From the NCBI GenBank assembly GCA_023101725.1, contig JALJCO010001050.1, positions 124,001 through 188,000 on the forward strand: DNA of 64,000 nucleotides, written 5' to 3'. The notes under the pieces were generated by a model. It saw nothing but the letters and a program-made list of their open reading frames with translations. It was not told where the DNA came from and did not search any database. This document shows, piece by piece, positions 12,390-25,814 of this stretch (within the stretch, counting starts at the first letter, position 1; every line of letters starts with the position of its first letter). Source of the stretch: Atherinomorus stipes (Eukaryota; Chordata; Actinopteri; Atheriniformes; Atherinidae). Position numbers and translations under genes: made by a program.

Positions 12390-15044
12390 AGAAAAGATGC
12401 ATAAAAAGAGTACTGACAAAGAAAACATGATCACAATTAGGACTCCAGAGCAGTAAACAATACAACTGGCTCATATACAATATATTAAAAACTTAACTGT
12501 CAGAAAATTGAATCAACATTTAAAGATACAGACAACAGAGGTGATTAGCCTGGACATGCTACTGTCACTGCATGTTATTTCCCAACAGAGTATAAGCATA
12601 ACTCCAGATGGTCATTTTAATCCCAGATTTAAAGAAAAATCTAAACCATGTATACAAATCTCTAGATTATTATCATAGATTGACATAATTTAATTAGCTT
12701 GAGACCAAAGTAACAAATGAATAATGAAAGACCAAAAAACAATCATGTACCACTGGAATTAATTGATCTCTTGGAAATTTAGGTCCTTCCTTATGATAAT
12801 TAAAAGGCTTTTTACTAGAGCCCTGCACAGAAGGCTGGCTATGATGGCTGAGTGGACTTCCAGAGAGACGAGGGCTGTCCAAAGGCTGCCAAGGCCAAAA
12901 ACACTCTGGATGGACCAGTGTGAGCCCAGCAACCCCACTCAGTGACACTGCCAAGGCTGCACACACACAAACACACACACACAAAAAGACAAGCACTGGT
13001 TCAGTTAGCTGTGCCAAAGTGACCCCTGGGGTGGAGGGTACATTAACTAATTGCTCAGTCCAGCTTACAGAGCCCAGCAGCATGGACGGAGGGAGAAGAG
13101 CTGGACATAAAGACTGAGAAGGAGGAGCGATAGAGAGCAGGATGAAGGGAAAGGAGCGATCTGGTCATGAATAGATGCAGAAAAGCGACAGACACAGAGC
13201 AAGACAGATGGACAGACAGACAGACAGACACAGAGCTTGTTTACATGGGCATGAGTCCAACGCAGCTTTAGGACTAAGGCCAGCAGTGGCAGGACAATGA
13301 AGCAGGCTGCGAGGCCATGTGTGTGCGTGCATGTGTGCACGTTATTCAGTGTGTGGCATTTGGGACAATGGGCCAGTGGGGTAGAGAAGGACAGGAGGGA
13401 TTATAGGTCAGGCTGAGGAGAGAAAGGCACGGGATTGGAATTAGGGGGGGGGGAATAAAAGAATGAGACGGGGAAGCTTTGATGAAGGAGCCAAACATAA
13501 CAAACGCAGGTACAGACACCAGGGATGCAAGCTGAGACTCAGACAGACTGGCTGTTGCTTCAGGCTTCTCTCTGCCTGGGCTTCCTCCATCTCTGCCCAC
13601 GCTGCCCACAGAAAGCACCCAAAAACCCTCCCCCCATAACATGTCTCACCCTTCCCTCTCCTCTTCAATGTAACACACAAAGGAGACCTCCGAAACAGAT
13701 CGACCAAACAAGTGTATGTTTTGTTGCCGACGGTTACGAAGCAAGGCGAGGATTTGGCTACTTTGTGGGTTGTAAGGGCCTTTTGAAGAGCATCCACTGG
13801 GTATCTATGGTGATGAGAGTGAAAGAGCACAATGTTTTTGTTCATAGTTTTGTGTGTGTGTGTGTGTGTGCATGTATGTGGTGTTGTGGGTGAATGGTAG
13901 GTGGGGGGGGGGACTTTCCAAAGACAAAGATGCACAGGTGTTCATATCCATCCAAACGTTGTTAGTCTCTCTTTATTTTTCTTCCTTCGTATTTTTGTTC
14001 CTCTATGTTCTCTCTCAGACAGATTAAATCATCTCATGAAACTCAACAGTGTTTCAGTTTGTGAAGTCTGACTTACAGTTTGACCTTTGTAAGTGTAGGG
14101 GTCAAAGTACAAATGGCACATAATGTCACTGCAGCGGCAGCTGGGAAATGGGATGGAAAGATAGACCACCGTGTTGTCATGGCTGCTCATCTCAGACATG
14201 ACCCTGGATGGTCTGGAGGCAATGCATGCGTCAAATAACAGATTCATTTCTTCTTTGATTTTACTACTCAGTCTTTTCTTTTTCATGGTTAAATGTCACT
14301 ATGTGGAGCAAAATAACAGTTTCATATACTTTATCTGGTCAACTGTTTAATTTCTGATCATTGGTTTCATTGTGGAAAATGTGTCCTCATCTTTTAACAT
14401 GTCATGATGGTGTAATGGTCGGCACTGTCGTCTCTTAGTTGGAGAGTGACTGGTTTGAGCTTTGGCTGGGTTGTGTGTGTTCCCATGTTAATGTGTAATC
14501 ACTGGGTTATTGGGGGTTGTGAAATTTCCTTGTGTCTCTGTGATGCTCTGAAATCCTGCATTGGAATATTGTGCGAGCATGGACAGTGGAGGGACTTTTT
14601 TTATATGACTGTCTTTTCTATGTCATAAAAAAACATGTCTTTTCAACTTTTACCTTTCACCCGAATTACAACATTGATTAGGCGTTGGGCAAACCCATCT
14701 TTTCAGCATCTTTTCAGCATCTTTTCAACTGAATTGTGCTCGGTGGAGCTCTTCAGGTAAATTGCCAAATTGCGTCCAACCACACAGAATGAAAACCTTT
14801 TTTTTTTATGTTAACATTTTATTGTTAATATAAATAATTTTACAAATGTAAAAGTAGTTATATTTTACAGTTGAATTTCATATTAAATCCTACAAAATGG
14901 TACATCTTGATAGGTATCTCTTGTTAGGTGTGAAATTCAAGTCGCCCATAGCTACTATAGTTCGATTAGTTAAAATGGCTAATATACTGTAGAAGTCTAA
15001 CAGCTGTTTAAGCTGTTGCGCTGCTTAAAAGATATATCACTGAT
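12390..15044. other. Gene-free stretch with microsatellites
   Basis: Contains a (CA)n run at about 12960-12985, a (CAGA)n-type run at about 13205-13230, a (TG)n run at about 13851-13871 and G tracts near 13444-13453 and 13902-13912. Open frames up to 164 codons on the minus strand (13935-13441) have no family motifs and run across the simple repeats, so I treat them as chance. Confidence 0.5.
14403..14500 (+). mobile_element. Possible degenerate tRNA-derived repeat
   Basis: GGTGTAATGGTCGGCACTGT followed by CGTCTC and then GACTGGTTTGAGC resembles the A-box/B-box layout of a common fish repeat (consensus like GTGGTTAGCACTGTCGCCTC ... GGTTCGAGTCC). It is strongly diverged. No folding tRNA is implied. 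Confidence 0.4.
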
Positions 15045-15795
15045 CAAAATATAGATGTTCCAATACCATTTTCTTCCTCCCAATACGATTCTGATTAAAG
15101 ATAGACCAACACATCGTTCGACCAATATTTTAGGCCAATATTTGCGGTTTTTGCTGGGGTCGGGTGTGTTGGCCGATACCCCCAGGCTTCTATACAGGTA
15201 TCAATATCTTTTTTTTACATTTATTTTAAGTGTTTTGTTTCTTTTTTTATATCTTAAAAGAGTTGTGAAAATTAGTTTTTATTGTATCCTTCATTATATT
15301 AATTTTGGGGTCAAATGCAGTATCGCCCCCAAATATCGACAGGTTGTATCGGCCATTGGCTGAGGCTGATGAGAAAATATTGGTATTGGCCCTAAAAAAT
15401 CTGCTAATTCTAATACTTGTGCCGTGGGTATCGGCCAATACCCAGTACTCATACCATTATGTTATATAAAAAAAATATTATAATACACCTGCATGACTGT
15501 GATATAATTATCATCATGGTAGGGCTTGGTTCAGTTAAGACCTTTGTAAAACATGAATGAATACAGCAAATTAAAGCCATTTATTTTTAAACACAGGCTT
15601 GCTGGTGGGAGAATCCAGTGTGAAATACTGTCACATGACATTATTACTATTTGCTTCTCTTCTAACAGGTGTCATGTGATCAGTTCTTCCTCGCTCCATT
15701 AAAACAGCAGGCTGCAGACGGCAGCAAATCTTTGGCAGTATCAGAGACATTTCCAATACTGGTATCAGAATCGGAACTGTGGATCAACGCATACA
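15045..15795. mobile_element. Nested hAT-like repeats
   Basis: An outer element begins near AGATGTTCCAATACCATTTT (15051) and appears to end near ATTTCCAATACTGGTATCAG (15750-15770), which has inverted similarity to that start. Inside, from GATAGACCAACACATCG (15101) to about 15480, lies sequence with repeated TATCGGCCAATACC-like motifs, as in fish hAT non-autonomous elements. Nesting is inferred from two sets of similar ends. No transposase is present. Confidence 0.55.
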
Positions 15796-18299
15796 TTTTT
15801 TTAACGTATTTATAGATAAGTAGCTAACATGCAACTTTGCAACCCAGGGTCTATGTGGTCATATGGGGGCTAAACTGTAATAGAGTGGCAGCATGTGACA
15901 TGAGTCAGATGATAAACCCCAGCAGTACACTGCTAATGTGTCCTGGCCTTAATGCTGCAACCACACATGCATTTTCCTGAGGAGGAATTTTCATGCCCAG
16001 TAGAGCTAAATGTTAATAATTCCACACTATAGCAAATGTTACAAGCAGTCTGTAGTGTTCACCATGCTCATCATTTGCTATGGTGCTGCAGAATAAGTTC
16101 AGCTATATCTGCAGGACCTTGCAAGACTACGGACATGAAAAGAAACTGATGTAGAAATTAATATTCTAGCAGAAAAGATCAGAAAATCCTCAAAATTTGG
16201 ATGTTGAAATGTTTCAAAGGGATATACCCGTCTGATGTTGGAGCTTACTGCCAACATGGCCACCAACATGAAAACACTGTATGAAAATAGCCCGTAATGT
16301 TCACCTCTTGTGACAGAAAAATTGGCCAATTTTCCCAGAACATCTAATATCATCTAATAATAATTACCAGTAATGTTCCCATCCACCAGGGTGATGCAAC
16401 CATCGGTCGCAGAGGTGATTGGAGGGTTATTTCAGCTTCAGAAGGCTGCAGGTGGCGTAGCCTCCATCCAATAATGAATAATGAACCCTCAGAGTGTCTG
16501 GGGAGATGGTCCTTAACAGGAATACCAAGGTGGATAGTTTAGAGGTTGTTGTTGTCTGTCTTTTTGCTGGTAATTGCACAGCTCCTTTCACTGAATGCTG
16601 CCCTGCTGTGTGATGGCCGTGAATGATGGGCACTGTTGTGTCCTACTTTTGATGGATAGAACTGCAGTTTCACTTTAAATCTGTCTTTTTGTATTTGCGT
16701 GTGCGCATGTTTGGTCCCTGACTGACAAGCGAGATGATTCGAGTTGTCACGGGCATATAGAGCATTGCGAATGGCTTGTGTTCAGCTTGCTTATATGAAG
16801 GGAGGTGTACTGTGTGTATGTCTAATCCTCTCACACCATGTCTTTCTGTTTGTGTCTGCGGGGAGTGCATTGTGCACTTCCTTCAATTCTTTTCACTGAT
16901 GTTTTCTTCTTCAGCAGCCAGAGCAGGACAAGGTCACATTACCATTGAGACACACAAATCTCGTTTCTTAATCCACTTTTAGAAAGCAAGGCCCACCTGT
17001 TCAGTCACATCTGCACTGACACCAGCGAGTGTGCATCTATTAGGAGTCCTGACATGCATGTATATGTATCTGTATGTGCACCTGTGCGGTTAATGTGTGC
17101 GTGTAAAAGCTGGCTCCAATGAAAAAAAAAATCGAAATGACATTTCAGCAATGTTAAAATGTTCCACCAGATAAAACGAGCCAATTGGGACTCAGTTTTG
17201 AGCTCTTTGACAGTTAAGAAGAGAGTTTTGTGACATAGCTCAAATGCAGGACTTTTAACCTGGAGTCTAATGTTTGTTTTCTGTGTGAAATAATTTATTC
17301 ATTTATTTAAAAAGCATTAACGTTCCACTTTTTAAGCTGTTTTGATAATTAGTTACTATGATCCCTTTGTTTTCAGTTGTATTCTGATTAGGTTTAGGCC
17401 ATGCAGCTTCCGTTGAATTTACTTCTTTATGTTTAAGAGGCTTAAAATAAGTTGATAAGAGGATCGTTATGCAAGTTTTAAGTTTAAAACTTGTATAAGT
17501 TTTCCCAGGAAGATTAGCTTTCTGACTGACCCACAGCATAGCCATTACAGACTGCAGACTTTTCACAAAAAGTGAGAAGATAAGAAGCTCATTCACCCTC
17601 ATCCTCCTTCCTTTTGCTTCATAAACAACGAGAAAGCAACTTTCCATGACCTCAATGAGTAATTAGGCCTCTTGCTTCTTTATCATCCTACCCTTTCGCT
17701 GCTGCATCTGTGCTGATGCATATTTCGTCTTCTTTGAAAATGGCCTGTAATGACAGATAATCAGCTTGGGATTTGGCAAAGAGAGGAAAAATACTTAAGT
17801 GGAAGAAAATGCACCTACGTAAATGGAGTGGTCAACAGGTGATCTATGATTACAAAGTAATTACTTGGTAAATTGTTGGGTCGCTCAACGAAAGTTCGCG
17901 AAAACAGTCATCACTTCAAAACCATCCCTAACAGCTGATTATAGAATGGGAAGCTTGCTGATTATTGAGGAAGAACAGGGAGGAATTTGTGTGTGTTTGC
18001 TGAATCCAGCAGTTACCATGGAGTGAGGTCACTGCGGCTTCCCTTACGTGCAGGAAGCTTAAACAAATACACTGAAACTCATGCACGTACAGACAAACTT
18101 TCTCTCTCCTCCGAGACTCCTAGGCTTTTTCATTCCAGGGAGTGCCCTGCTAGGCTGTCAGAGTTGATTTGTAGAGCTCTTATGGCACTGCTAGCTGTGA
18201 AAAACGAAAAAGAAAAAAAAGAGAGAGAGGAAGGGGGAGAGATGAAAAATCCTCTGTAAATGCTCCAAATTGGTTTCATAACTTCTCAGAAAAATCTAT
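15796..18299. other. Gene-free stretch
   Basis: Ordinary AT-rich sequence. The open frames here are short (at most 114 codons, 17647-17303 minus) with no recognisable motif. A small (TATG/TGTA)-rich stretch lies at about 17050-17105. Confidence 0.45.
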
Positions 18300-19480
18300 T
18301 CTCAATCACTTAAAGGATAAGTTTCTTTTTTTTCAACCTGGACCTTATTCCTAGGAGTATATACATGCATTTACTCACCGGTAAAATTTCTACATCACTT
18401 TGAGTCCTTCGGAAGATATTACATTGAGTTACCCTTGGTGTTCCTCCAGTAAAATGGGAGGTACGGGGCAGCCACTATATAAGACAATATCTGCAGCAAA
18501 ACTCCTTGATTTTCGCCAATACTTCAAGTAGAATGAACGAATGAATGAGTACTATTGTCCCCTGGGTTCAGATTTAGCTTTCCGTTAGTTATCAGGGTTT
18601 TTTACACACTTTTCGGGGCCGCCGCGTTCACGATGCGTGCTTCCGTACAGCTGAGAAGAGCAGCTCGCTATCCAGACAACAATAACACAATTTCCGAAAC
18701 TCATCTTACCGGAAATAGTACTCATTGTTTTTTTATTTAAACATGAAGAAAAGAAGGGATTTTCTAATAATTTCTTATAATAATTTATATCCCAATTTAT
18801 AAAAATGAAGAAAAAAAAATATGAGTAATAAAAATAAAAAAACAAGGAAGAAAAAATATATTTAAAAAGAATAATAAAAAAAAATTATAAATAAAAATAA
18901 TAAATATAAATATTTTTTAATATATTCTTATACATTACACTGAAAACAATGATCCTCGTTCTTTTTCCAAACTACCATCACACTCTTACCTCAATCCCCA
19001 ATCCACAACCCCCAAGACTCATCACTTCCTGCACACTTCAGCACCAAGAACAAAGCTGCAACAGCGCCATGATTTAATATACAGTTTAGGTTTTTAATAT
19101 TAAAAGATGACTACAGAACCTTCTGCACTTTTCTCAGTGACGAACCCCTATCGACAACTAAACTGGTATCCTCTTTATCCTACCTGTACTGTGAGCCCAC
19201 TCCAGGCACTTAAAGAAAAGTCTTGTCTTCTCTCTTGCTCTGTCTCTTCCTCTCTTTCTTTTCCTCTCTTCCTCCGATAATGTTTTCTTGCATTTCTTTG
19301 CCAAATAAGCCGTGATGCGCATTCAAAACACCCTGTGTGTTTATATCCGTTTGCTAGCATGTGATGCGGTGCGCAACCAATAGTCGGCTGCAACGTTATG
19401 CCACACTCGGATGGAAAAAGTTGCATAATTTGGTTTCTCAGCCTCAGGCCGCTGCTGAGCAGTGCCGGTTAATGAAATGC
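18300..19480 (+). repeat. Composite repeat, copy A
   Basis: Two blocks recur in the same order at 58980-59790. Block 1 (18300-18540) shares AACCTGGACCTTATTCCTAG-like sequence, then CATTTACTCACC, GAGTCCTTCGGAAGATATT, ATGGGAGGTACGGGGCAGCC and AAACTCCTTGATTTTCGCCA. Block 2 (about 19270-19480) shares TTCTTGCATTTCTTTGCCAA and GGTTTCTCAGCCTCAGGC. A very A/T-rich segment (18760-18930) between the blocks has no counterpart in copy B and may be an expansion or insertion. Confidence 0.65.
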
Positions 19481-21259
19481 ACATAATAAATGTTGATGTG
19501 TCATCAAACGAATCACAAATGTATATTTCTATGGTTGAAAACTTACATTGTGGGTCTTTAAAGCCGCATGCTGGGATGGAATAATGCAAACTGCTGGATG
19601 TATGTGTTGTGTTATTCTTCGTTAACTGAAAGCTGGCGTTGCACCCCTTTTGCATCGCGCTTTTATGCAGCTGATATACGGCTATGTATCTCTATCCCGC
19701 AGATACGCTACCTACTAGGTAAAGGTACGGTTAGCTGTGGAAACACCACAGAGATCAGGATTTACCGTACCATCCTCCACCTAACTATCTTGACCAGTTT
19801 CCACCAGGGAAAGTGTACCAAAATAGTCATTTTGGAGACCTAGCCTGAACTGTCAGCAGAACAAAGATTCTACGAAGACTGTTACAGAGATTCAAATTCA
19901 TCCTGAAAGTGTATTTTCTTTTTTGTGCAAACCTGAAAGACTTTTCATCTGTGCTATGTACCGTCTTCATTTATAGTCCTCTCATTAATAGTCATCTTCA
20001 TTTCCTTAAGTAACACAGATACTGACTTTTACGCATCTTAACAAATCTCATAAGTGTTGCCTTTACTGAGTCTCCTAAAGTATTCAAATAGGCCTTGCTG
20101 GCAAAGATGAACACATTTCAGTAAAAACTTTTAACCGCTGCCAGTATTCTAAATGAAAGTAGATATTTACTTTCTCTATTCTTGATCTTTCACAGGAGAA
20201 CTGTTTCACGGTTTGCTCATGAGAAATGTGGTGACGGAAACAGAGATTTTTATATATACCAGAGCACAAATAGCAAGCTGAGACAGTCTATTTGTAGTCA
20301 CGACACAGTGATACCAGGGGTGCGAGGTCATGGCAGCAACGTTATGCCCAAACACGGCTTGGTGTTGGTTGTCTGTTGTGTATTCTGACAGAATTTTAAA
20401 AGCTTAATTATACTAAATATAGATCCAGAGAGGCAGAACTATCATGTTTGCCTTACCTTGTCACCCTAGTTTCACCACTGAACACCTGCTTGAAAGTAAA
20501 CCGACTCTATTTCTGTGGCAATAAACTCTAAATTTATGGAGGTGTCTTACAGTTGCACTTGCACTAGCATGCAACAAATTTCGTTAGGGGCCCGGTCTGG
20601 GCAAACCTAACCAAGCTCTTTTTCCATTACATAAGATGGCACACATGTTGCATCATGTGTACCCTACAAGTGACACATGCTGAGAACGCTACCTCACATG
20701 TGTATAGTTAGGTCATTCCAGGTAAACAGGTGTTTGGAGGATGATATCAGAGTTTGATGATATGCCTACAGCTGCATACATCCTATTTTCCACCAGCATA
20801 CATGTTTTAAAGCAAAATAAACGTAGAAGCTAACGTGGAAGGCCTCAGCAATCAGCACCAGGATATGACTGGACTTGAGTCACATCACGTCTCATGATGA
20901 AGTTACACCATGATAGGGGTGAGGTGGGAAATCAGTTGTCATGGGAACAGAGAAAATAAGTCTGACAACAGAATCAGAAGATCAGAAGAATGTGAAGCAG
21001 CTCTGCACTGATGACGCGTTGGAGACGGGTTGCTCATGTTGGAAGCAATACTTGTTCAGCTGTTGTTTATTAGTAAAGTTCCTCATTTTGAATTCTTGCA
21101 TCACTTTACTGGTTGAAATTGTAAGAAAAAGAAGTGAAAATTCTTAATCTAATTTTCAATAGAATTTAATTTAATTTTCATTAAGAAATTATTTTTTTCT
21201 CTATTAGACAGAAAACAAAAATAGATTTAACAGTTTAGCATTTTCACTTCTCTCTCCCT
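19481..21259. other. Gene-free stretch
   Basis: No gene, structured RNA or clear repeat was recognised. Confidence 0.45.
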
Positions 21260-21330
21260 CTCTCCATATACACACACATATACATATACATATATATATA
21301 TATACACACATACACATACACACATACATA
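21260..21330. repeat. (CA)n/(TA)n microsatellite
   Basis: Alternating ACACAC and TATATA runs directly flanking the left end of the MITE that follows. Confidence 0.85.
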
Positions 21331-21811
21331 CAGTCATCCTCAAAATTATTCATACCCTTCAATAAAAGAAAAGGCTCATTGACAATAATTATTAAAATAA
21401 CAGGAAACCAAAGAAACTAGTAATAAATATAAATTTTCAAAATTATAATATTATGTGAAATTGCAGTTGAAAATAACATAAAAAAAATATGTCAGACACA
21501 TTAGAGCACCTTGCCCATGAACAGTGGATCAAACTACCTGTCAAAAGGTGAAGAAGTCTTTTTGAGCGTTACAGAACACATCAGATTGCAGTGATTGCCT
21601 CAAAGTTTTCCGCAACATAATTTCAGCTGCAGAGCCCCATCATACTTATTTACTTACCTAATTTTTTGTTGTTTGTTTGAAATATTTTTGTTGAACCACA
21701 AAATCAAAATCAGTCATGATTTTCAAACAATTTTTTCACAGAACTTATTTAATTGACAGCTGATTTTTTTTCCTTCTTTATTAGGAGGGTATGAATCATT
21801 TTGAGGACACC

Positions 21812-21813
<2 letters not shown>
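21331..21813. mobile_element. Tc1-type MITE with CCTCAAAATTATTCATACCC ends (~483 bp)
   Basis: The left end, CATCCTCAAAATTATTCATA then CCCTTC, is mirrored at the right by GAGGGTATGAATCATTTTGA then GGACACCTG. The inverted ends of ~35 bp enclose AT-rich non-coding sequence. This end type is known from fish Tc1/mariner derivatives that insert at TA. The flanks are AT/CA microsatellite, so the target duplication cannot be seen. Confidence 0.8.
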
Positions 21814-21861
<48 letters not shown>

Positions 21862-21872
21862 TATATATTTAA
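21814..21872. repeat. (TG)n/(TA)n microsatellite
   Basis: Short GTGTGT then a long TATATA run at the right edge of the MITE. Confidence 0.9.
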
Positions 21873-23607
21873 CTGACTGAATAAACATCTTGTAGCTGGA
21901 CAAGAAAGAAAAGGTATTCAAGTTAAACCATTATCTTTCCTTTCCCCCTTTTTTTTGTTCCTTGAAGTGAAGAAACATGAAACAGCGTGTTGTAGCAAAG
22001 GAGTTGATCCAAGTTATTTAAACAAATGTCCTCCTAACTGCAGACTTGAAATTATTGATGGCTCTGGTTGAAAAATGTGAAATGTTAACTTTTAACCAAG
22101 GAGGCAGTGTTTTGTTTAAAAGGGTGACGTCGGTCTGATCCCTCGCTCGTCTTCTGACGCCTCCACCTGCTTTCACTTCCTCCATCTCTAAGGACAACAC
22201 ACTAATACATACACACACTGATACAGCACAGCGGCTTTCTCACCTCACAGCTGCCAAGTCAGAGCTCATACTATAGAAAAGCAGACTCAACCTTCGCCTG
22301 CTTCGTGGTTATTTGTGTGAAATGAGAAAGTGAGCACCTCAGGCGTGCTGTGTTCTCACCAACTCATCCTCAAAAAGTCACATTGAGTGTGACCTTTTCA
22401 CAGATGCATGCAAAGCAGCTACCTTTGCGAGTCACATGGTTGCCAGTACATGTTTTATTCTTGCATGAGGCCCAGAGCGGTATCTGAGATGATTCAGGTA
22501 TTTGCTAGCTTTTATGGTTGTTATTAGGTGTGTGTGTGGACAGGTATGAACCTGAGCGTGGTCACATATTCAGCAGTCTGAACTAAGATAATCTCCAAAT
22601 ACGTGTTTAAGCTTCTGAGGCCTAAATGGAGAACAACTGATGAAAGCAGGCACCATGAGACGGATGAGAGATGGCTGGAAGGAGACTGGAAGCTCAGTGA
22701 CTCTGACAGCTGACATTGTTTGTGGAAACTGGAGAAATTGGAGATGGTGTCAGCTTTCCAAACATGAGGACTTCAGGACAACAGGTGACAGCCATACGCC
22801 CGTCCATACTATCCGTTCACTCCCTCCCTTTCCTTGTTTTCCCTGTTCTGCAGCTGTATCCAGGTCCATCCTCATCACAAGGGGGGATGAAGAAGGTTGC
22901 ATTTGTTTGAAGAAAGGGAACTGCAAATGTTTGACAAAAAAAGTATGTTTTCTGTTTTGATTTTAAGGAGGAAACAAAGACAAAAACACAAAACCAAGAT
23001 TGTATAGGAGCCCAGTCAAATGGGGAGGTGACCAAAGTTTGAAGGAGGGTGGGGGTTGTTGTTGACATGTAAGACGGGCGTCTGTGCTCCATTCTCTGCT
23101 CCATCTGTCCAGCTTTATCTCTCCTTACCACCCCCAGCCTCCCCGAGCTTCGACCCCCTCCCTGACAGCTCACACCCTCCTTTGTGCCGTGGTCAGTCCC
23201 TCCCCGCTTGCTGGCAGGCAACCAGGAAGCTTCCACCCACAGCAACTGGTGGCATTGTTTGCATGCACAGCACACATGTGAGCACACTGGTTTGCTTGTT
23301 GAGAAAGTTTAAACTTCATACAGAATGTTAGCATCTGCTGGCACTGAAGCATGACCATAAATAATTTGATAAATGCTGCCTTACCCCTCTGAGCCCTGCC
23401 TGTTTCCTAGGCCTCCACTTGAAAATTGCATAGGCATAATGAAATAAGTATATCTCTGCAACCAGATGGTCTATTTTCGTACTTTGAAGTCATAGTAAAG
23501 AGAAGTCTTAGGAGATTTGTTAAGATGTTGAAATATCAGTTTATATGTTACTGTTGAAGAATAAATGAAGACCACATGATAGCACAAATGAAAGTTTCAA
23601 GATCTAA
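21873..23607. other. Gene-free stretch
   Basis: No family motif in any frame. The 156-codon minus frame at 23287-22817 has no recognisable domain. A C/T-rich region lies at about 23120-23200. Confidence 0.45.
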
Positions 23608-24720
23608 GGGTGCATCCACGCCAGGGTAGACTGGGGACTTGGTCCGATTGGGCGGGGATTTCTGAAGAATCTCACCTTTCTTTGCTTCGCTGTGCATTCA
23701 AACTGCACGTAAACCGAAACAGAAGAAAACGCCTGGTTAGTTAAAACAACTACTCACTAGGGGGCGACGCCCCCAATACAACCACTGATCAATGATGAAA
23801 AAGCACGAAGAGGAAGAAAACCGGACTCCATGATTAAAGTGGAAATCTTTCTGCTTCTTATGCTGCGTTCCATTTGAACTCGGAAGTCGGAAATTCCCAG
23901 TTCCGAGTAGGAAGTTTCAACTGGAACGCCCCCTTGAAGTCGGATTTCCCACTCGGAAAGTCAGACAACTCTCGCAGCTCCGAGTTCAGATTTAAAGATG
24001 GCCGTGCCCAGTGTTAGCAGTCTTAGAAGCTTCTGTAATGTTACCTTTATTTACACTTCTTACTTATATTTTGTTGCATAAATCAACGTCACGTAGTATT
24101 GGTTTATACAGATGTAGGGGGAAGCTGCTGTAGTGTAATTCACATTTTTCATGTCGTATATGTGAACTACAACACCAGCTGTGCCAACAACGGCTAATAA
24201 CAATAGCCTTAGCAAACACGTTGTTTTGCTAGGTTGCTAACTGGTTTTCCGACCAGTGAGCTGGAACGCAAGTTGGTCGGGTGTGACGTCACCCCCCAGT
24301 TCCCACTTCCCAGTTCCGATGAAAATGGAACGCATCATTATCATGAGGCTACTTCTTCTCTGTCTACACATTTTCTTGTTGGTTTTTGTTGTTTTGGCCT
24401 CGGCTTCTTCCAATACGCACTGTTTGCTTTGTGTTCCCTTCTACCCAAACAATAACCTACCCCACTTCCTTCTACTTCTTCTTCTTGATGCTTTATTGCG
24501 GTTGACAAATGTCACTTTCATTAGGTGCGCTGGATGTCTATGCTGGATAGTCCGATAGTCTGTTTGCAAGTGAACCAAGACCCCCAGCTTTCAGGTGGAC
24601 CAGTCCGCTTCTTTGGTGCGCACCAGTTGTTGTTCAAACTGCACCAAACGAAGCAGACTGTCCATGGAAGAGGACCACAGTCCGTTTAAAGCGGACCAAA
24701 CAGCAGGAGTGTGAATGTGA
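23608..24720. mobile_element. Probable MITE containing a second, nested MITE
   Basis: The left part (GGGTGCATCCACGCC ... GGACTTGGTCCG ... TTCAAACTGCAC) and right part (GTTCAAACTGCACCAAACGA ... GCGGACCAAACAGC ... GTGTGAATG) resemble the two ends of a fish non-autonomous element with GACCAAAC/GTTTGGTC motifs. The centre is occupied by the element at 23864-24334. Boundaries are approximate. Confidence 0.5.
23864..24334. mobile_element. MITE with TGCGTTCCAT ends (~471 bp), nested
   Basis: TGCGTTCCAT at the left and ATGGAACGCA at the right are perfect inverted repeats. Inside are GAACTCGGAAGTCGGAAATT against CCCAGTTCCCACTTCCCAGT, continuing the symmetry. Several CGGAA/TTCCG motifs repeat in the arms. 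It resembles PIF/Harbinger-type non-autonomous elements, a tentative call. Confidence 0.75.
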
Positions 24721-24727
24721 GTGTGAC

Positions 24728-24868
24728 AGTGTGGGGTCCTGTCACTATGGCTCAATAGAACATGCGCCCTGGCTACTTGTCCACAGGGAAACCCCTTTGT
24801 CTGCGGGTAAGCCAGCATGACTCTCACCTGAGATTCTGGGGATCAAATCCATCCTGGGCCCTCCTTGC
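24728..24868 (+). mobile_element. tRNA-related SINE, copy 1
   Basis: It aligns along its length with the reverse complement of 29505-29670. Shared motifs are GTGGGGTCCTGTCACTATG, CATGCGCCC, GACTCTCACCTG and a B-box-like GGGGATCAAATCC. An A-box-like GTCTGCGGGTAAGCC precedes the B box at tRNA-like spacing. Diverged and inactive. Confidence 0.6.
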
Positions 24869-25392
24869 GTAAGTTTGATTTATGCATTTATGCATCTTTT
24901 GTGATACTATTGTTATTTAAAGTATAAGAAACATTTACGAAATATCCATCTGCTACCAAATGCTTCACAAAGCTTAAGTGTGTGCCATGGTTGAATCAAT
25001 GTGTGGATGCACCAGAATTTTCTTCAGATAAATGAAGATAAAACAAAAATTATTGTGCTGAAAGTATGAGCATTCATCTTCAATTAGCAGTGTTAAAACT
25101 ACCAGATCATCCGTAAATCTTGATGTCATTTTGGACTCTGAGCTCAATTTTAACGTCCAAATTAAAGCAGGAGCCAAATTAGCCTTTTACCACCTAAAGA
25201 TTATATATCTAGAATGGGAGAACTGATGGGTAGACATGATTTAGAATATTACAAACAGATACGTATCTTTTTTTCAGTCTTCATGACTACTGTAATGGAG
25301 TTTTTACAGGTCTCTCTAAAAATCCCCCAAAAAATCCAGAATGCAGCTGCTCGTGTCCTCACAAAGAACGTAAAGGGAATGTATCACTCCAT

Positions 25393-25640
25393 GTCAGGCT
25401 GAAGCAGAGGCCGGATGCAATCGCAAGTTGGTTGTTTAATAAAGAGCAGGGTGACTCAAAGAATACACAACACTGGGGGAAGAGGTACTGGGTTAAATAG
25501 AGGGATAAACAGGTGTGGCTGATGAAGGTAATGGAATCCATAATGAACAGGACAGAGGGATTGTGGGAGTTGTAGTGCAAACCGGTGATCAGGCAGGTGA
25601 AGCTGTTCGCAGAAGTGAAGGGGGAGCAGGCGTGACACTC
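25393..25640. mobile_element. Unclassified repeat inserted in the LINE
   Basis: This segment interrupts the LINE frame between two pieces that are contiguous in related elements. It contains GGTTAAATAGAGGGATAAAC, ACAGGTGTGGCTGATGAAGG and AGGCAGGTGAAGCTG, motifs seen in dispersed fish repeats. Loosely similar to the segment at 33840-34142. Confidence 0.45.
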
Positions 25641-25771
25641 CACTTCCCAGATTTTTACATTGACTGATTTAAAATGTTTCTGCTGGTGTGCAAGGCTCTG
25701 AATGGTCCACATATCTGATCTGCTGATGCTTTTTGAGCCACATAGGTGATTTTAGCCCATAAAATTTGAGA

Positions 25772-25774
25772 TTT

Positions 25775-25814
<40 letters not shown>

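Noticed and set aside
13441..13935. 164-codon minus-strand ORF
   Set aside because: It begins in (CA)n-derived HTHTH sequence and shows no domain.
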